A DNA stretch of 64,000 nt, from positions 46,870,214 through 46,934,213 of the forward strand of contig NC_091017.1 in the NCBI RefSeq assembly GCF_041296385.1, written 5' to 3'. This DNA comes from Aphelocoma coerulescens (Eukaryota; Chordata; Aves; Passeriformes; Corvidae). Made by a program: the position numbers and the translations under genes. Shown piece after piece: positions 51,301 through 63,400 of this stretch. Position 1 is the first letter of the stretch, and each line of letters begins with the position of its first letter. The notes under the pieces are model-generated. The model was not told the DNA's origin. It saw nothing but the letters and a program-made list of their open reading frames with translations, and did no database searches.

Positions 51301-54300
51301 GCTCTGTGCTGCTGCTAAATCTCTCAGGTTTTTTAAGTTGTCAGCAGCTGCTGTGATACCACTTACACTTTTGGATGGGTTTACCTCATTTGGTGGGAGC
51401 AAGGATGGAAAGGGAGTCTGTATTTCCTATTCCTTGGCTGAATTGATTATTGCCAAGCTTCTGAGTTGTGTCTCTTGGGCCTTAACACCTTGATTGGGGT
51501 GCTGAGCTCTATGTACCCAGGCCTGATAGGGTGCAGAGAAGGCACCTGCCCTGCAGACTAAATTTTATAGAAAGGGACCATGTTGTGCAGTGCAAGATAT
51601 CATGGGTATGATATTGATATTGTCGGTACCTCAATAATGTAAGTGATACTCTTTCTTAAGGACTTATTAGTGACACATTAAGTGTATATTTTGGACACTT
51701 AGAATTGTTTTATGACTGTAGTGTTTGTTGCTTGCTCACTGTGGCTTCATGAGGTGGATTCTACTGTCGCTTTGGGAAAATTTTTGCCTTGCTCTTCAGG
51801 CCATGTCTGCATGGTGTTCCTGTTACTCATGTATCCTGGGTACCCTAGATTTGGATAAATACAAGAATATGTGTTGATCATTCAGATGTTGTTGTGGACT
51901 AACTATTTAACCATGTGAGGGTCAATGTCTCCAATGAAACTTTGAAGAAAACCTCTCTGCATCTGATAATAGACTTGTAAAGCTTATCATGTTACAGCAT
52001 CATAAATATTTCAGGCTCTGTGTTTTCTGAGGAGAGCTATGAATGTCTATAGATGGATTGGCTAAACATAAAATTGAATTAATATGAATACTTGCATTGT
52101 GATTGGTAAATGTCTATAAAATTAAATAGAACTTAAATCTAGAGTTGATAATACTTTACCATTCTCTCCAAACTCCACAAGTTTCAATGGTTCCTGTAAT
52201 CAGCTTTATTAATGCAATTTCTTTGCATCTATGCAAAGTTCCAAGGATTTCAATGTTTTCAGTATTTATAGTTAATTAATTTTTTTCTGACCCTAACAGA
52301 ATTTGAATATGTCAACTTTTAGTCCCCTCCTGTTCTTCCTCTCTCCCAGTGATCACAGTCTGTAGTTTTCGCATTTGCTTGAAACAGTCAAAACAACAGA
52401 GCAATTTGAGCTTTTGAAGTTGACATCTGTTCTTTAGACAGGTGGATAATGGTCTCTTACATCGTCTGTCTCTCTTGGTAAGTCCTGATAAAAGCTGCCT
52501 CTTGTTGAACAAGGATATGGCCAGCCAGTCTTAACACCTGTCCAATTATTTTATTCAGAATGTATTTTAAAATAATTTCTATTTATTGTTTAGTTTTTTC
52601 TTGTCAGGACATTTAAGCCTAATGTGAACGGGCTGCTTATGATACCTTTTACAAAAGGAACACCTAGGCCCCAAGAGGCAAGACTTGTGAATCTTGTGAA
52701 ATGTTCTCTATTTTTCAAGGGGTATTTCATGAATCCTTATTGAGGGACTCTTCTGAATGCATGCTGTGGCAACAAAAATACTACTTTTAAACAAATTTAC
52801 TGTTCATATTCCTAAGCCTGAGCTAAGCAAATGTAACCTTGTTTTCTTCATATATATATTTTTTTTTTTTTTTTTTCATTGTACCACTTGAAATGTGATT
52901 TTGAACATTTCTGTAACGTCAGAAACCAATGGCTTATGTCTTGTGATGCATTTGGTAGGTATGAGTCAACTGCAAAGTAATTTATTCTTTAGAAAGTTGT
53001 ATTTATAGTAACATCCTTTGTTATTGCAGTTTTAAACTTCATTGCACTTAATCTAAACACAAAGAAAATACAAACCAGACACTGCTAAAATATTTTTCAT
53101 TAGAGATAATGGAAACTATTTTTCTTTTAGAGGCCCATAAAAGGCAATGAAGGCCCCAAAACATCCAGAGATTTTTTTTTAAATACAATGTTTTTGTCTC
53201 CTGTTTCTCCAAAGCCTTTGCTATAGTCTATGAGTATTCGTTATGTAGTTACATTCAGTCAAATAATAAAATTTTGATTAACTTCTATTTAAAATACATT
53301 AAATGTTTTATGCTTTTATAAATCTGGAATGAATGACTAAGTTACTTTTTACTAGTTAATATGTGAAAAGATCATCCTTAAACTCTCTACTGATTCTTGT
53401 TTGGAAGCATATTTAGTGCAAGACATCACTAGTGGTATCCATCCTTCAAGGCTTTTGACGTTTACTCAATACCAGGCATAGTGTATATAGTGAGTCACAG
53501 TGTAAGGTTTTTTTAAAAAAAAAAGAAAAAAAACCAAACAAAAAAGCATAGTGATTTGGAGGCTCATGGAACACACATTTGGTGTGTCTAAGGTCCTGCA
53601 AAACAGCAGAAATATAAGGAGAATGAATTCTAGCCAGATGTGCATTGAACACAATCTTCAAAATATAGAAATTAATGAAATATGTATCCTGTCTTTTGAG
53701 TAGATCCACATCTGTAGACGCACGACAGTTGACAGTGTGTTGTACGCTACATTGATTGAATTACTGGTTTCTTAAATTGCAACTAATATCTCAAAATCCA
53801 TGGAAGAGATTGAAGGCTCAAATTCTTGCCATTTATTGGGGGAGGGGGATAAGGTAAACTTTCAGTTTCTAAATATGGCAAAACCCAGCAAATAACTCTC
53901 TCTTTCATATGCAGGACAGGATAACTTTCTAATAACTCAGTCATTTAACATTCATAAAAGTGAAAAGCACTACATATGTAAAAACAGGTATTGTTGCCTT
54001 TGCTGGCAATAAACAGAACTCTATATAATTAAATAATAGTCAGATTAATAGTCTGCAAAGCACAAGCTGCCAGACATTAGGAGCTGCTGCCAAGCAGTCT
54101 TCTCCCTCAGTGATCAGAGAGGCTAGTTGTGGAAAGCATAAAAGTGAGGTCTTGCTTTTAGTAGGTTTAAATGCAATTTTGAAAGCCTGGGAAATCATGC
54201 CAGAGTTTTTCTGCTGCCAAGGCACTTTAATTTTGAGACATAAGTAGAAGTGCAGTTAAAGTCTCTTACACCAATCAAGAAACATGTCACACAAAACTTG

Positions 54301-54555
54301 TAAAAACCCTTAGTATTCAGCTGGCTTTCCTCAGAACTAGCAGCTACCTTTTAATCTGCTCACAGCTTTGTCTGCATCTCTGAACTCCAGAAAAGTAAAG
54401 GACAAAAATCTACAGCAACTATTAAATGGAATAAATAGAAAGCAAATGGAAAGAGTACATACCCTGGTTATGATTAAGGGTTGGTTAAAATCTATTCCTC
54501 CTGAGAGCCTGAATCCCCAGGGTGACGGTCCTTGGAGAATAACGTTTTGTGGCAT
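33167..54555 (-). CDS. PDLIM3: PDLIM3 (ALP), PDZ and LIM domain protein 3, complete with alternative exons
   Basis: Actinin-associated LIM protein that binds alpha-actinin at Z-discs and stress fibres. Exons on the minus strand, 5' to 3': 54463-54555, 49093-49244, 47524-47608, then either 42173-42360 (smooth-muscle type) or 41666-41733 plus 38213-38476 (skeletal type), then 35512-35639, 34238-34349 and 33167-33356 (stop TAG). All phases agree. The skeletal form sums to 1092 nt (363 residues, human 364) and the smooth form to 948 nt (315 residues, human 316). The PDZ domain covers residues 1-82 with [12 protein letters not shown]. Each alternative set carries a ZM motif. The LIM domain runs from Cys293 to His343: CDKC, HPEC, CSDC, CEAH, all zinc ligands present. 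The C-terminus is TVTVYPKC. The start follows from [15 protein letters not shown], as in the family. Confidence 0.97.
33448..33524 (+). mobile_element. CR1 LINE 3' terminus in the last PDLIM3 intron
   Basis: Reads ggttggaactagatgctct, then cccttccaactcaaaccatt and two ATTCTATG tail units. This is the canonical 3' end of an avian CR1 in + orientation, heavily 5'-truncated to about 75 bases. Confidence 0.92.
34238..34349 (-). CDS. PDLIM3: PDLIM3 exon entering the LIM domain
   Basis: Encodes [19 protein letters not shown], then [11 protein letters not shown] with the first two zinc-ligand cysteines of the LIM domain. Donor GTAAGT. Confidence 0.95.
34866..34903. repeat. Perfect tandem duplication of 19 bp
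   Basis: Unit cttctctagtaaatattga, two exact copies, in the intron between PDLIM3 exons 34238-34349 and 35512-35639. Confidence 0.9.
35512..35639 (-). CDS. PDLIM3: PDLIM3 linker exon shared by both isoforms
   Basis: Encodes [19 protein letters not shown], then [20 protein letters not shown]. Its first base T completes Ser after the skeletal exon or Asn after the smooth exon. The donor reads GTGGTT. Confidence 0.95.
38213..38476 (-). CDS. PDLIM3: PDLIM3 alternative exon, skeletal type, second of pair, with ZM motif
   Basis: Encodes [19 protein letters not shown], then [38 protein letters not shown] and [20 protein letters not shown] is a ZM (ZASP-like) motif used for alpha-actinin rod binding. 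The exon is 264 nt, phase 2 in and phase 2 out, with more GC than its neighbours. Confidence 0.95.
41666..41733 (-). CDS. PDLIM3: PDLIM3 alternative exon, skeletal type, first of pair
   Basis: Encodes [20 protein letters not shown] plus RS. Acceptor CTTTACAG. The donor is GTTATA, a weak 5' splice site, which suggests that inclusion depends on tissue factors. Confidence 0.93.
42173..42360 (-). CDS. PDLIM3: PDLIM3 alternative exon, smooth-muscle type, with ZM motif
   Basis: Encodes [19 protein letters not shown], then [20 protein letters not shown] and [12 protein letters not shown]. Enters at phase 0 and leaves with 2 bases, the same as the skeletal pair, so it is an exchangeable cassette. 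Donor GTGAGT is close to consensus. Confidence 0.95.
47524..47608 (-). CDS. PDLIM3: PDLIM3 exon 3 (linker)
   Basis: Encodes [19 protein letters not shown] and EAEPQ. Ends at phase 0 with donor GTATGA; both alternative exon sets can join here. Confidence 0.95.
49093..49244 (-). CDS. PDLIM3: PDLIM3 exon 2 (rest of PDZ)
   Basis: Encodes [20 protein letters not shown], then [19 protein letters not shown] and [11 protein letters not shown], completing the PDZ fold. Acceptor TTTTCAG, donor GTACGT. Confidence 0.96.
54463..54555 (-). CDS. PDLIM3: PDLIM3 exon 1 (start, first half of PDZ)
   Basis: Thirty-one codons beginning [20 protein letters not shown] and ending LIITR, with donor GTATGT. PWGF is the carboxylate-binding loop of the PDZ domain of the Enigma/ALP family. 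Confidence 0.97.
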
Positions 54556-54659
54556 TGTGGGCAGATTTTCCTTGGTTACTGTTCTTTTTTCCTTGAGTCT
54601 ATTTGAGGAGTTGAGCTGCAGGAGGAGGGGTGCTGTTAGCAGAGCACCTGCCGGACAGG

Positions 54660-54750
54660 GCAGCCGACCTTTTATACCTCCTAAGAAGTTTTACTCATTC
54701 CAAAGCTGTGGGCACTGCACTTTATCCCTACTCTTTGGGTGACGTCAGCC
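54660..54750 (-). promoter_or_regulatory. PDLIM3: PDLIM3 core promoter: TATA box, M-CAT site and CRE
   Basis: On the minus strand, upstream of the start codon at 54555: TATAAAA at 54670-54676 (about 115 bases from the ATG), GGAATG (M-CAT/TEAD element) at 54696-54701, and the palindrome TGACGTCA (CRE/ATF site) at 54740-54747. Transcription would begin near 54640. The motif calls are read directly; their use is inferred, though TEAD sites are typical of muscle genes. Confidence 0.6.
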
Positions 54751-57423
54751 AGTCCCTCGGCTTCTCCACCCACAGAGGGGAGTATCAAACTCGGACAAAT
54801 AAAGCTTGAATGCTGGAAAGTTTACAACAAATGCATCAACTTTATCTGCTGCTTTAGCGTCACCCTCAGCCTGATAATCAGTAAGCTTCAGGATGCAGCG
54901 TCGTTCTGGTTTAAAGCAATCTTGTTGCTCGCTTGATATCATGCCAATTATGTTGCTGGTGTTTGATTCAGCTATGCAATGCAGTGCTTTGGCTTGGTAC
55001 ATGACTCTGGTTCATGTAAACAGAAATATTAATAAGGGGATTTCCCTCTCAAGGTCTCGTTTCACATCTTGTCTTATTTGTAATGTAATAGTTTATTGCA
55101 TTAAAATGTCCTCCCAGCCCTTCAGCTGCATTTTTTAGATAGTCACTTGAGACCATGGCATGCACCAGTCCTAATGCCTTGAAAAATCTGGACTGATGTC
55201 ATACATATTTCTCATACTGAGGAAGAGAAATGTGGTATTAGCTGATGATGTCTTTTTTCCTTTGTAGAAATCTTAAGTTTTTTAAGGTAGTTGTCCTTTA
55301 CTTGTGGCTTGCTAGTAGATAGTAGTGTTCATTAGAGTTTTTTAAAACTATGTTCTTGTCAAGAATATTTCCAAGATATCCTCTATTATTAAAGTGTAAT
55401 TCACATCCTGACAGAACGAAACACATAGTGGTGACTCTTTCAAAGTGAACCATCAGAAAGGATATCTGTATCACAAAGAGCTTGCAGGGTGACAGTCAGC
55501 TGGTGGGGGCACAGCTTACATTAGGAATGTGAAGGAAGATAGGCACATTTAAAGAAATAAGGCAGGTGTTTAGGTCAGTGGTATCTTAGTCTTGGTAGCT
55601 CAAATACTTTCTGTATATTTTGAAGTTGAGAAAAAAAATCCTCTCATTCCTTATGAGTAGTGTATATACTCTGGTATGTCCTAACATGTTTTGAGATTGG
55701 TTCAGTACATGCCTTCAATGTATTGCCACTATATGGTTCATCCTGACTACATTGTGTGTGTTCAAGGTCAGAATTTATCACCAAGTAGTACTTCAGTTTC
55801 TTACCTTTTCTCCTCTTTCCTGATTATCTGTTTTGAGTTAAAATGCCTTGCATGTTTGGTACTCTTTTTCTGCTCCTCTTTTCCTAGTGAATCCTGTAGT
55901 GTGTTTTGATTTGTAGCTGGGAATGAATAACATACTAGATGTACTCATTTAAAGAGTTCTTTTGTGTGCAATTTGCATTTTCTTTTTCTCTGAAAACTGG
56001 AAATCTCAAATATTGAATCCTGCAATGCACTTTAGTAGAAAATAATTTTGAAATATAAAAATTTCAGTGTCAGGTCAAACATTATAATCAAGCTCTGAGT
56101 TTCCAGTGTCAAAAGTTATGCTTGTATAACTTGTTCACTGGAGAGATTCCTTTCAAATTACCATTATTAAGTTATCGATTTATATCTTAATGTGCAGGCT
56201 TACTTTTTGGGTGTGGAGTTTTTTATTTGGTTGTTGTTCATTTTTTTTAAGAAACCCAAGTTTGGGATTGCTTAAGTGTCTGTAAAACTTGTTCATGTTT
56301 CTATACTATACTGAGATTTGCTCATACGGCCTTACACATCTTGATAGATATATGTAAGGGCAGGGTAGGTTTGACCTTTTACTAGGCAGGTGATTGCTCC
56401 CAGTTTCAGTGGAAATCATATGCATATATGATGCTGAACTCTTGCTCAAGGAGTAATTTTTTTCTGCCTGATTTACTGGAAGGGTGACTTGCTCTCCAAG
56501 GTGCTGTTGCTCTGGAGAGCAATTGCTAGATCCTGTTTTATTGATATTCCCCAGATTCAGCTTTTTCTTTTTTTTTCCTTCCCTCTTTGTAATTAGAGAG
56601 GGGAAAGAAAAATAATAAAATCAAGTAAATTAAACAATAAAAAAATCAAGTCAGGCAATACTTGATGCTTGCCACATAAGGCTGTTTCCCAGTTTCTTTT
56701 CAGTGGCTGCTTTTAAGAAAGTCCTTCACCCATTTACATAGTATGTGTACTTTTTTTTTGGTTTATCTACCTAAAGCACTTCCGTTTTTACATACTAGAC
56801 CAAAATGCCCAGCTGAGCTCGACTGAAGCCAGAGTCTTTTATCCACTTGACAAAGGTATATTCCTTTCAGTAAAGTAAAGAACATTTTCTTTTTGTCTCT
56901 CTGATTCTAGGGCATCATATTTTCTGTCGTAATAGTTGTAGCTATGAAAAATATTTTTGTAAATACAAAGCAGTGTGCCATTTCCTCTTTCTTTTCTTTG
57001 CACCATTGAAGCTTTCATATAAGAAAACAAGTATTTTTAATAGATTTTCTTGTTTTGTTGTACTGTAAGATCATTGGCATTGCACCTTTTTTTACCTGCA
57101 AATATACACTCTCTGAATTTAATGGTTGTGCTGTGAATTTATGTATAAACTAGCCTCCTCAGAATCATAATGTAGTCTTTTGGTTTACAGTATGACTACC
57201 CAAATGTTTGAAGCAGAATTTTGCTTTCCAGGTTGATATTTCATTTGATTTTTGTTCCAAATGTTATTTTTCTAGCCAATGCAATCTGAAAGAGTGCAAC
57301 TACTCTTTTCCACCTGCCTCCTCCCCCAAAAATTGAAGGGAGGGGGAAGCTGTGTGAAATTCCTTTGTGTCCCTCACCTCTTTTAGATTTGGGATCTGGG
57401 GTCACAAGTTAGGCATTGGAATA
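54751..57423. other. Upstream intergenic region, no gene seen
   Basis: No exon recognised on either strand. ORFs at 54745-55002 and 55691-55909 are short and lack similarity. In the human order the next gene away from PDLIM3 is SORBS2, whose end is not visible here. Confidence 0.5.
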
Positions 57424-57463
57424 GTGGCATGGTGCACAAATCCATCACTGCACACCATGCCAC
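57424..57463. repeat. Perfect 11-bp inverted repeat (potential stem-loop)
   Basis: Arm gtggcatggtg at 57424-57434 and its exact complement caccatgccac at 57453-57463, with an 18-base loop. Another related ccatggcatggc lies about 30 bases downstream. Confidence 0.75.
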
Positions 57464-60400
57464 TTATCTAGCTTTGGACAATCAAGCTCCTGTGCCATGG
57501 CATGGCATTGTTTTCCATGTTGCTAGTAAACGCCATGCTTCTTACCTCACATCAGAATATTTTTGGATGTAATTTCTAATTTGTCTCCCAGTATGTCCCT
57601 GTCTTGATGGAAGAAAATGTTGATTTCCTGACAACTTGGTAGGCTGAGTGTTGAACAAAAAAGTTTTAAGGAGCAAATGTTTAAAACCTATTCATCCTTC
57701 TGTAAACTCATGGAGTGCTCTGTTTCAGGCTGCAGAAACAGAATAAACCCTGGTACAGGCAGAAACAAACAAAAAACCCCAAACACTTCAGAGTCTGCAT
57801 TTTAAGTCATAAACCTCCTGTCTTACTTTGGAGCTTAGTGTATATAATAATAAACTATATTGGACTAGGCCACTGTTTGTGAAGTTTAAATAGTAACAGG
57901 CTAGGATGCTGAATGGAGCCTGAAAATCACTTGCACATGTGGAATAGCATGTACTGAAACTGGATGTCCAGAGGTGAAAGGTCAGAGTGTTCTGAACTGC
58001 ACAGCCTGTTTTCTGTTTCAAAACTCATGGGAAGTCTTTTTATAATAAATATGACTTATTTTAAAAGAGTTCCCAAAGCAATAAGACTGATTACATACAG
58101 ATTGTAGTTTTTCCTAATGGCATTGTTAGGGAACAGGAATGATTAATAATTTGCATACTGGTGAGCTTTTCTTATCAGCTTTTGGTTAGTGGATGTCTGA
58201 CAAATTAGCAGTACCCTTAGTTTTTCCTGGCAAGAGAGAAATCCTCTCTGCTTTTCCTAGGTGGTATGACAAGCAGCTCTGTTATTCTTCTCATGGCTCT
58301 GGCAAAGAAGGGAGAAGTGGGGCTCTTGTACCCTACCCCTCTTCCAGGCATTAGAAATTCCTAGGCTGGAAATACATGTGAGCTGGAGAAGGACATTCCT
58401 ACAACTCCTCCCTGCCTGCCTCAGCTTTGTAGATGCTTTGAAGCAGTGATTTAGGTCAACTGACCTCCCATTTTGATCTTTTGGTTATCATTTTCACATG
58501 ACTCTGGTCCTTTGCTGTTTAGGTTCTGAGTAGCAAACTGCAACTGATAAGCATTTTCTTAAATTTTTGTGTGCAGGTTCAGGAAGCCAGGAAAGTTTTC
58601 GTTTTTTTTTTTTTCCCCAATGATTTAACTTTCAAAGGTGGTAAATTTATTCCATGAATATTGCAGGAACTGAAGACTTAAACCTCAATTTTTTTCAAGA
58701 AGCTTCCTGCTCAGCAAGTGAGGAGTAGGTGTCTTAGATCCTTTAAAAGCCCACATTAAGGATCTGTTCTAAATTTACAAGCCAATAAGTGGAAAGTAAT
58801 TTTTTTAGTGAAATGCTATGTTTCAGAGCTGTTTCATAAACTTCTAAGCAAATTGAAAGTAAAAATTGAAATCTTTTGTTTTCAAAAGTTGTTTAATTAC
58901 AGATGTACTTGGTTTTCTTCTTACCTGATATTTGTGCAGTGATTTTTTTTTTCCTCTTGTTTTCCTTTTAATTTTCAAAAAGTGTAAAGGAGGAGTTAGG
59001 GACATTTATAAAACAATAACTAGAGTTAAAAAAAAAAAATCTAAAGAGTATATTGAATGGAACGAGATGCTGATGTCACATTAAGGCATTGAAGTACTGC
59101 TCAGCTTAATTTTGAAAACTCATGTCTGTACCCTTTGCTTGCAACTCAGTATTTGCAAACTGACATATGCATGTATTGGCTCTCAATCTGTATTGCTAAG
59201 ATTCTGATTATTGCACTGGTTTTCTGAAGTGTCTCTTCTGTCATATTATCTCAATTTTGCCTGTTTTACAGGGGGTTAGATATGGTTGCGACTAGGAAAG
59301 AAATTTGTTGGCCTTTACTGGTTTCTTGTGCTTAATTGCTGCATTTCTCAAATGTCACAATTAATTTTATGAGAGCTGAATGTTTTCTGAGAGGCTGGGT
59401 TTTCCTGTTGTGTATGGAAAAGGGTTTGCCCTTCAGTTCTGACAGCCTGTAGAAGTTCTGATGGAGAATCTTAAAGCTGAGTGAGGAAAGAGTTGTTTTT
59501 CTTTCCAGCTCATTCCCTCATCAGTGGTTCTGCTCCCTTTAATAGCTGCAGTCAAACGTCATGTCCAAATTTGGCAAGCTGATGCCTTTTTTGTTTAAAG
59601 TTAAAGCCCATTTTGGCATTGGAAATGAGATAAACTCATTTCAAAGGACTAAAGTTGGAATGAAGTTAGCAAGGCTCTGTGCCAGCAGATAAGTCCAGTA
59701 TGCTTCATAAATTAACATGCTGGCACTTACACAATTTTTTGAACACCATAACCTGGCTGTTACACAACTCTCTGATGTGCTTGCCATTTGACATTACCTG
59801 AAAAAATAATGCACAGCAGTTGTTAGATTTATAGAACCTCTTTCATGAGGCATATTACAGAGCAGCATTCAGGAAACAGTCCAAATACTTCATTAGGTGT
59901 GCAATGAAGAGCGTACCTCCAAGAGCGATAACATACCTCTTCAGACACCCAGCACTGCCTCTATTAAAAGCAAAGTCTCATTTTTTATTTCTACAAGAAT
60001 TCGTCCTATTTCTTGATTTATTGTGTGATTTCATGCATTTAGCTATGTAATCCTTTATTGCTACCTGGAAACTTTTAACTGTGTCTTTTCAAGAGAAAAG
60101 CTTATCTTTACTAAAGGGGTAGTGAAGAGATCAAGTGGCATCAAAACATTTATCTCTTGTTCTTTCCAAACCTTAAGTGTAAAAGGTAAACATTTACCAC
60201 TAGATTGTTATTGCCTGTGACTGTGTAGGCCAAAACATGTCTGGATGCTGTTAGTATGCCAGTGGTAGCTAACCATACACCTTTTCTTGTGCTGGGTTGC
60301 ATGATACAAGTCAAGTATTGGCAGGGCAATAGCTGAAAAGAAGAGGCTCTCTGAATTTCTGGAGGAAATAAGGTGATTAGGACCAGGGAAATGGGCAGTG

Positions 60401-63400
60401 GAAGTGAGGGAGGTAGCATAAGGCCTTCCAAAGGGGTGTGTTAAATTGCAATTTAGCAAATAGAAGTAATTTTAGACACTTATAAGCTGTTGGCCAGCTG
60501 TGTTTCAGACACGACCCAGTCAGCTTCTGCTGTGTACATCTTGCTTAGACATTGCATCCTTTCTTTTCAGACATGTATTTTTTAATTGCTGTTCAAGTCT
60601 CATTCATGGGATGTGAATTACTGTATTCACATTATTCATAGACTAAAACTGGTACAAAATGCTGTGCTATGTCCCTTCTATGACAGTTATAACTAACATT
60701 TTTCTTCTCTTTAACTAATCAAGATAAAAGGTTATAGGAAAATGAATGTATTGAGATTACATGTGCTGCTACTGGAGAATAAGCTGGTTCTATTTAGTAG
60801 CACTCGGTGCAACAAAAATTGCAGAGAATTTTGCAAAACTCAAGACTAAGAATAGATCCATAGTATAACATGTGTGACTAGAGGAACCCATAAGGTAGTA
60901 GCAGTGCTTCTGAAATAGCATTTTGTCTAGTAATTATTAGATTACTAGAGAGAGTAATTACTATTAGAACGAGAGAGAGCTTGGAGTGGTAAAACTGTCA
61001 ATCAAGATCCTGTCTCTATTGTATGTCCCTCCCCATGGAAACACTTGTGTGTATGTATGTTTTCTCCCTTCTTCTAGTATATTTTTGTCAGTAAAACTTA
61101 CATCTGGAAAAAGATCTGAAGTGTCAAGAAAAAACCAGTAATTTCTTGGTTAAAAAGAAAATACTTATCCCTGTGTGATTGTGATTTGTACTTTATTCCT
61201 GTTCTAAGATTTAAAAGATTTTTTTTTCCATCTATAATTTTAAAATTATCTTTTGATGTATTAAGAATGTCTTACATTGTAAATAACAGATAATAAAAGT
61301 CTGGGAACTCTATGACTATCTACAAAATACATTTTTGAAAGACAGAAATAAAGTGGGAGGCAAAGCTGCTCATCCTGTCTGTGTCTTCTTCTGAAATTTC
61401 TCCTAGTTTTCATTCTAAGGAGTTCTTTTTAACCACACCTTTATCGTTGGCTGTTAAATAGTGCTCTTATATAGGGCTCTTTGAATATAACAGAGCAAAG
61501 TGCTTATATGCAACTGTACTCCAACTGTGTGAATGCCACTGAGAGTGTGCCTGGTGTTTCCCTGGGGCTGTCTACAGGTTTTTGGAGGCATGTAAGCAAC
61601 CGGAGACCATAGGATTTGGACCGTGGTCCACGATGGCTCATTCTGTATCACTGTACTTGACAGGTTTTTCTATGTCTATGAGCTTGTGTGCATTTGTGTC
61701 TGTGAGAGAAAGATATCCTTGGTAATAGGTATTTACAGTTGTTCTGTGTTAGTCTACTGACCCAAGACCTCTGGGAGGCTTAGGAGGAAGGGAAAACAAA
61801 AGTTCGTTCTGCCTTAAGCCTGAAAAAATATATGGATTTCTTTTTTCTAACTATAGAGCAGTCAAGTGTTTCTTCAAAGCGTGTGTCAAACCTCTAGATC
61901 GATACCTTGACCTATTTTGTGGTCTCCCAAGAGATAAGACTTCATACACAAACAAATGATGAGATCACATGTGAGATCACATGTTAAGTCACAGTCACTT
62001 GTAGTCCAAGTGCCAAAACTTCCGAGTATTTTTCTCTTAGAAGCAGGCATCAGAATGTCTTTTAATATACAACTGTTGTCTTATGTTCCAGAAAGTACCG
62101 TATTCAGCATCTGCTTTTCTTTCACTTTGTGGCTTGGGTTTAGCATTTTAACCACAGTTGCTATGGAAGAGCTAGCCATGTTTATTGGGTCATGACAAAC
62201 GGCAACAGCTGAAAGACAAATATTGTATTCTGTTTTAAGGATAAGGTGGGCCCTGAGCCAGAGATTAGCAGCTTCAGAATATAGCTAGCCACAAAGCTGG
62301 GTCCTCGGGTCCTGACGCACTCTAGTTACTCAAGCAGAATGCTTAAATGTAGCTAATACTGTAAATATTTTCCCCATTACTATCTTGATTTCTTTCTGCT
62401 CGTTTAAAAGACACTGGCAGCTTGTTCATGTCCCTGAATTAGTTTCTTATCAGCAAAAGAAAATACCAAATGAAAGTAATTAATTATGTATTTCATACAT
62501 TGCCCTGACTGGACTATTTGCTTGATTCTGTTCAGTGAATGTAGGGGTAAATGCACAGAATTGAGAAAACATTTGCAAAAACTGGCTGTATTGTGAAAAA
62601 CAATGAACTGCACCAAGGAAAAAACTAGCAAGAAACCTAAGTAGGACAAACTTCACATTTTATCTACATGTAATAAATATAAATGAAATGGTAAATGTGA
62701 AAACTGTCAGATACACATATCCACAAAGAGTCTTAAAACCAGTATTCTTATATCCACTATTGCTGTACTCCAGCACGTGGGGAGTTAATGTAGTTCATAC
62801 CATAGCTGGGAATTTTTTTTCTTGATGTTTGCTGGTACTGTGGAAATCCAGGCCAAAATTCCTCCATGGCTTTTCAAAGGGTAATCCTCATTCTACAATG
62901 TGAAGACAGGTAAATAATGGTTTTTACAAGTAATGCTTTGAAATGTGAGTAAACTCTCCTAACAAAAATCTCTCTGGAAATAAAGACCTGGAAACAGTTT
63001 TGCTTGCAGTCGTTACCACCAACTCCCTCCAGCCAAAAAAAATCACCTAAGAAACCAAACACCGAAACCCCTGAAAACTAAAAAGTATTCAGAAATGCAA
63101 AAAAAATAGTCTACCTAAGACTGGGGTTTTTTCCCCCCTCCTGCCTGTCCATTGCATTTCAGCAATTTCTGGTTTAGCACTTCTCAGAGCTTAAAAGTAA
63201 CTTGCTAGTCTTCTCACTTGAGGGAACGCCAGAATGTTTAAAGTCAGGATCTTCTAACCAACTCCAGTCCACGTCCTGTGGGAGCTGTTAGCTAACATAA
63301 AGTTTTATGGCCTGAATCAGGAGACCTTTTCATCTTTGGAAGTTCTGTATTTCAATAATGATGTCAGGATGCTGAGGTCTTTTTGTAGACCTCTGGATAA

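Noticed and set aside
51119..51493. 124-codon + ORF with hydrophobic Ala/Leu segments
   Set aside because: Lies in a PDLIM3-intron position upstream of exon 2, has no recognisable similarity, and a second minus ORF overlaps it; length is within chance for the number of frames scanned.
54745..55002. Minus ORF just upstream of PDLIM3, possibly an upstream exon
   Set aside because: No similarity to PDLIM3 isoforms; PDLIM3 exon 1 already carries the family N-terminus and has its own TATA box.
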